13,811 nucleotides of DNA from Bacteroidales bacterium (lineage in GTDB: Bacteria > Bacteroidota > Bacteroidia > Bacteroidales > JAOZVK01). The position numbers and the translations under genes were made by a program. Below are positions 13,627-13,811 of the stretch, piece after piece. Every line of letters starts with the position of its first letter. Positions within the stretch are counted from its first letter, which is position 1. The stretch is from the NCBI GenBank assembly GCA_029938185.1, contig JAOZVK010000092.1, positions 1 through 13,811 of the forward strand. Reading direction: 5' to 3'. The notes beneath the pieces are model-generated. The model saw nothing but the letters and a program-made list of their open reading frames with translations, was not told where the DNA came from and ran no database searches.

Positions 13627-13811
13627 TTATAAATTTTCTATTTCATCAATTGATAATCTAGTTGCTTTTTGTATTTGCTTTGTTGGCACGCCAAGTTGTT
13701 TCATCAGTTTAGCACTTTCAAATAGGGCTTGTTTGTTTTTATCAAGTTCTTGTTTGTTTTGTTTAATAATTTCAGCTTGGTCAAAATTATCCTGATATGT
13801 TTGTTCAAACT
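13627..13811 (-). CDS. C-terminal end of a PD-(D/E)XK (Rpn/transposase-like) nuclease
   Basis: Only the last 60 codons are in the window; the gene continues past the right edge. The visible end has a coiled, Gln/Lys-rich stretch (QNKQELDKNKQALFESA) followed by AKLMKQLGVPTKQIQKATRL and SIDEIENL before the TAA stop. This ending (helix, then a small helix-turn-helix-like segment with xxATxLSxxEIExL) is typical of the Rpn family of recombination-promoting nucleases, also annotated as PD-(D/E)XK transposases, which are abundant in Bacteroidota. The catalytic domain would lie upstream, outside the window, so its integrity cannot be judged. Confidence 0.7.
   Translation of the reverse strand, partial: FEQTYQDNFDQAEIIKQNKQELDKNKQALFESAKLMKQLGVPTKQIQKATRLSIDEIENL

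Overview
The window reads as AT-rich chromosome from a Bacteroidota bacterium. This rests on a hemD gene next to a DUF4271 membrane-protein gene (a gene pair I associate with this phylum), weak or absent Shine-Dalgarno sequences, TAnnTTTG-like promoter boxes, and intergenic regions full of short palindromic repeats. No ribosomal RNA, tRNA or CRISPR array was found.

Layout. (1) Positions 1-3000, minus strand: a DUF4271 membrane protein with an unusual repeat-bearing N-terminal region, followed by hemD (uroporphyrinogen-III synthase, haem pathway). Palindromic repeats lie around both. (2) Positions 3046-6969, minus strand: a three-gene respiratory module transcribed as Tat-exported iron-sulfur protein, then NrfD-type 10-helix membrane protein, then membrane-anchored monohaem cytochrome c. 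It ends near a clear hairpin terminator. The two spacers (242 and 305 bp) are unusually long and hold copies of a palindromic repeat. The composition resembles the DsrO/DsrP/DsrJ part of Dsr complexes or other quinol:cytochrome c modules, but no molybdopterin catalytic subunit is present. (3) Positions 7457-9534, plus strand: two tandem copies of a unit of about 1 kb, plus the first 74 bp of a third. Each full unit has a conserved leader, an octamer minisatellite (11 copies in the first unit, 8 in the second), a gene for an unrecognised protein of about 120 residues, and an overlapping gene for a small HNH-type zinc protein with a C-terminal membrane segment. The unit edges are nearly identical while the coding core has diverged, mostly silently in the HNH motif. 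This is the best candidate for an undescribed system. (4) Positions 9577-10299: a solitary hisA, lying between the partial third unit and a decayed copy of the unit's leader (10492-10840). (5) Positions 11086-12783: a long acyl-CoA dehydrogenase-family protein. (6) Positions 12784-13626 hold no convincing gene but carry a 203-bp element with perfect 16-bp terminal inverted repeats and a nested set of inverted repeats with MITE features. (7) The window ends in the C-terminal part of a minus-strand PD-(D/E)XK (Rpn/transposase-like) nuclease gene.

How they fit together. The metabolic genes (haem synthesis, cytochrome and iron-sulfur electron transfer, histidine synthesis, acyl-CoA oxidation) look like ordinary core functions. 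The spaces between them have been heavily invaded by non-autonomous repeats, and the HNH cassette array is the accessory part. All functional statements rest on reading motifs by eye; no database search was possible.
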